A DNA stretch of 64,000 nucleotides. Origin: Neoalteromonas arenosi (GTDB lineage: Bacteria > Pseudomonadota > Gammaproteobacteria > Enterobacterales > Alteromonadaceae). This document shows positions 63,058 through 64,000 of the stretch, piece after piece (the first letter of the stretch is position 1; every line of letters starts with the position of its first letter). Both the position numbers and the translations under genes were made by a program. The stretch is from the NCBI RefSeq assembly GCF_030362855.1, contig NZ_JAUCBP010000007.1, positions 868,675 to 932,674 on the forward strand, written 5' to 3'. A model generated the notes under the pieces. It was not told the DNA's origin, searched no databases, and saw only the letters and a program-made list of their open reading frames with translations.

Positions 63058-64000
63058 CTACTTTTTCTTGCGCTTGTCATCCACCGACCACTTTTTGTCG
63101 GTGTACCATGCGGACCACCCTGTTGCCTTGCCGTCTTTGTTTTCTGACATGACATACTGTTGCTTAGTCTTACGACTGTAACGCACTAGTGTTGGGTTAC
63201 CGTCGGGATCTTTTGCTGGAGCATCTGCCAAATAGTGGAATTTCGGTGAAATTCTATCTCTAAAGCGCGCCAACTCTGCAACCAATGGCGCCCGTGTCTC
63301 CCGCGATTTAGGGAAGTTATGCGCGGCTAAAAATATCCCCGATGCACCATCGCGTAACACAAAATGCGCATCTGATTTTTCACACGGCAACTCCGGCAGA
63401 TCGACAGGGTCTTCTTTAGGTGGCGCAGGTTCGCCGTTACGCAATAGTTTACGGGTATTTTTACACTCTTCATTAGTACAGCCGAAGTATTTGCCAAAAC
63501 GTCCGTTCTTCAGTTCCATATCAGAACCGCACTTATCGCACTCGATGATCGGCCCTTCGTAACCTTTGAGTTTAAACGTACCACTTTCGATATAAGTACC
63601 GGGGCAAGTTGGATTATTACCGCAGACATGTAGCTTGCGCGACTCATCAACCAAATAGCTATCCATCGCGGTACCACATGTGTCGCAGCGGCGCTTTGAA
63701 CGCAGCGCTTCAGTTTCCATTTCCTCTTCATCATCAACCTTCACGACCTCATCGCCAGGTGTCAAATTCATGGTGTTGGTACAGCGCTCTTTAGGTGGCA
63801 AGTTATAGCCCGAGCAACCTAGGAACACACCCGTACTGGCAGTACGGATATTCATCTCACGACCGCATCGCGTACATTCAATACCAGCAGGAACCGCTTG
63901 GTTAGGCCGCATGCCCCCCTCTTCAGAATCCTTTTCAGCAACCAAAAGCTTTTGGTAAAAATCACCGTAGAACTCATCTAGGACTGCCTTCCAGTCTTTT
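63058..64000 (-). CDS. topA: DNA topoisomerase I, C-terminal part (window edge)
   Basis: About 314 residues of the C-terminal region; the frame continues past the right window edge, so the catalytic N-terminal part is not here. Three zinc-ribbon modules with four cysteines each (CTRC...[16 protein letters not shown]...CGNNPTC, CDKC...CTNEEC) are followed by two zinc-less ribbon-like domains with [19 protein letters not shown] (similar to E. coli TopA) and a lysine-rich end. TopA relaxes negative supercoils; these domains bind single-stranded DNA and RNA polymerase. Confidence 0.95.
   Translation of the reverse strand, partial: KDWKAVLDEFYGDFYQKLLVAEKDSEEGGMRPNQAVPAGIECTRCGREMNIRTASTGVFLGCSGYNLPPKERCTNTMNLTPGDEVVKVDDEEEMETEALRSKRRCDTCGTAMDSYLVDESRKLHVCGNNPTCPGTYIESGTFKLKGYEGPIIECDKCGSDMELKNGRFGKYFGCTNEECKNTRKLLRNGEPAPPKEDPVDLPELPCEKSDAHFVLRDGASGIFLAAHNFPKSRETRAPLVAELARFRDRISPKFHYLADAPAKDPDGNPTLVRYSRKTKQQYVMSENKDGKATGWSAWYTDKKWSVDDKRKKK

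Overview
The window is an uninterrupted, densely coded stretch of a gammaproteobacterial chromosome, probably from a marine, Alteromonadales-like relative. I infer this from gammaproteobacterial signature genes: a CysB almost identical in layout to the E. coli protein, the divergent yejK / yejL-yejM block, CmoM, FolM, RmuC, GmhB, E. coli-type CysK and LdhA, and a topA with three zinc ribbons. I see no phage, insertion sequence, CRISPR array, rRNA or tRNA gene. No stretch longer than about 245 bases lacks a gene; the three largest gaps are 26100-26340, 53963-54191 and 24378-24580.

Layout. 1-8.4 kb: 3' part of a MoxR ATPase gene, cysK, a small lipoprotein, a class I-type HMG-CoA reductase, and a four-gene MacAB-like efflux operon (membrane fusion protein, ATPase, two FtsX permeases). 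8.4-14 kb (minus strand): a divergent HMCES/YedK protein, a coupled periplasmic binding protein/porin pair, rmuC and class I fumarase. 14-24.4 kb: pabB-nudL, serine deaminase, a YdjM-type membrane protein, cysB, a minimal soluble histidine kinase, a small-protein/low-Mr phosphatase pair, and a LysR regulator divergent from scoAB (ketoacid CoA transferase). 24.5-26.1 kb: an A+T-rich two-gene unit with a TIR-transmembrane-Sel1 protein and a secreted SH3-like protein; this is the strongest candidate for an undescribed system. 26.3-35 kb: DEAD-box helicase, lldD, EF-hand protein, trhO, a TPR response regulator coupled to a lipoprotein, and a Na/Pi cotransporter.

35-49 kb: small membrane proteins, pfkA, a LytS/LytTR-type two-component pair, Mpo1-like and PilZ proteins, an M61 peptidase with PDZ, an M23 peptidase overlapping a duplicated PTPS-fold protein, the yejK/yejL/yejM block (with a shortened YejM) and gmhB. 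49-54 kb: a valine/isobutyrate catabolic operon (mmsA, acyl-CoA dehydrogenase, HIBCH, mmsB) behind a LiuR-like palindrome. 54-64 kb: a second TPR response regulator, a HIBADH paralogue, glutathione peroxidase, ldhA, folM, a periplasmic cyclophilin, cmoM, a NIF3 protein, a histone H1-like tail protein, a YbgC-type thioesterase, a DUF2058 protein and the 3' part of topA.

Themes that connect genes: sulfur assimilation (cysK and its likely regulator cysB), acyl-CoA and branched-chain catabolism (scoAB, mms operon), wobble-uridine modification (trhO and cmoM), envelope control (yejM, gmhB, M23), and signalling (two TPR receivers plus an orphan kinase, LytTR pair, PilZ, EF-hand). Several starts were moved downstream of the longest reading frame on the basis of ribosome-binding sites and family lengths; these choices are given per gene. 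Functions rest on motif recognition by eye, with no database search.
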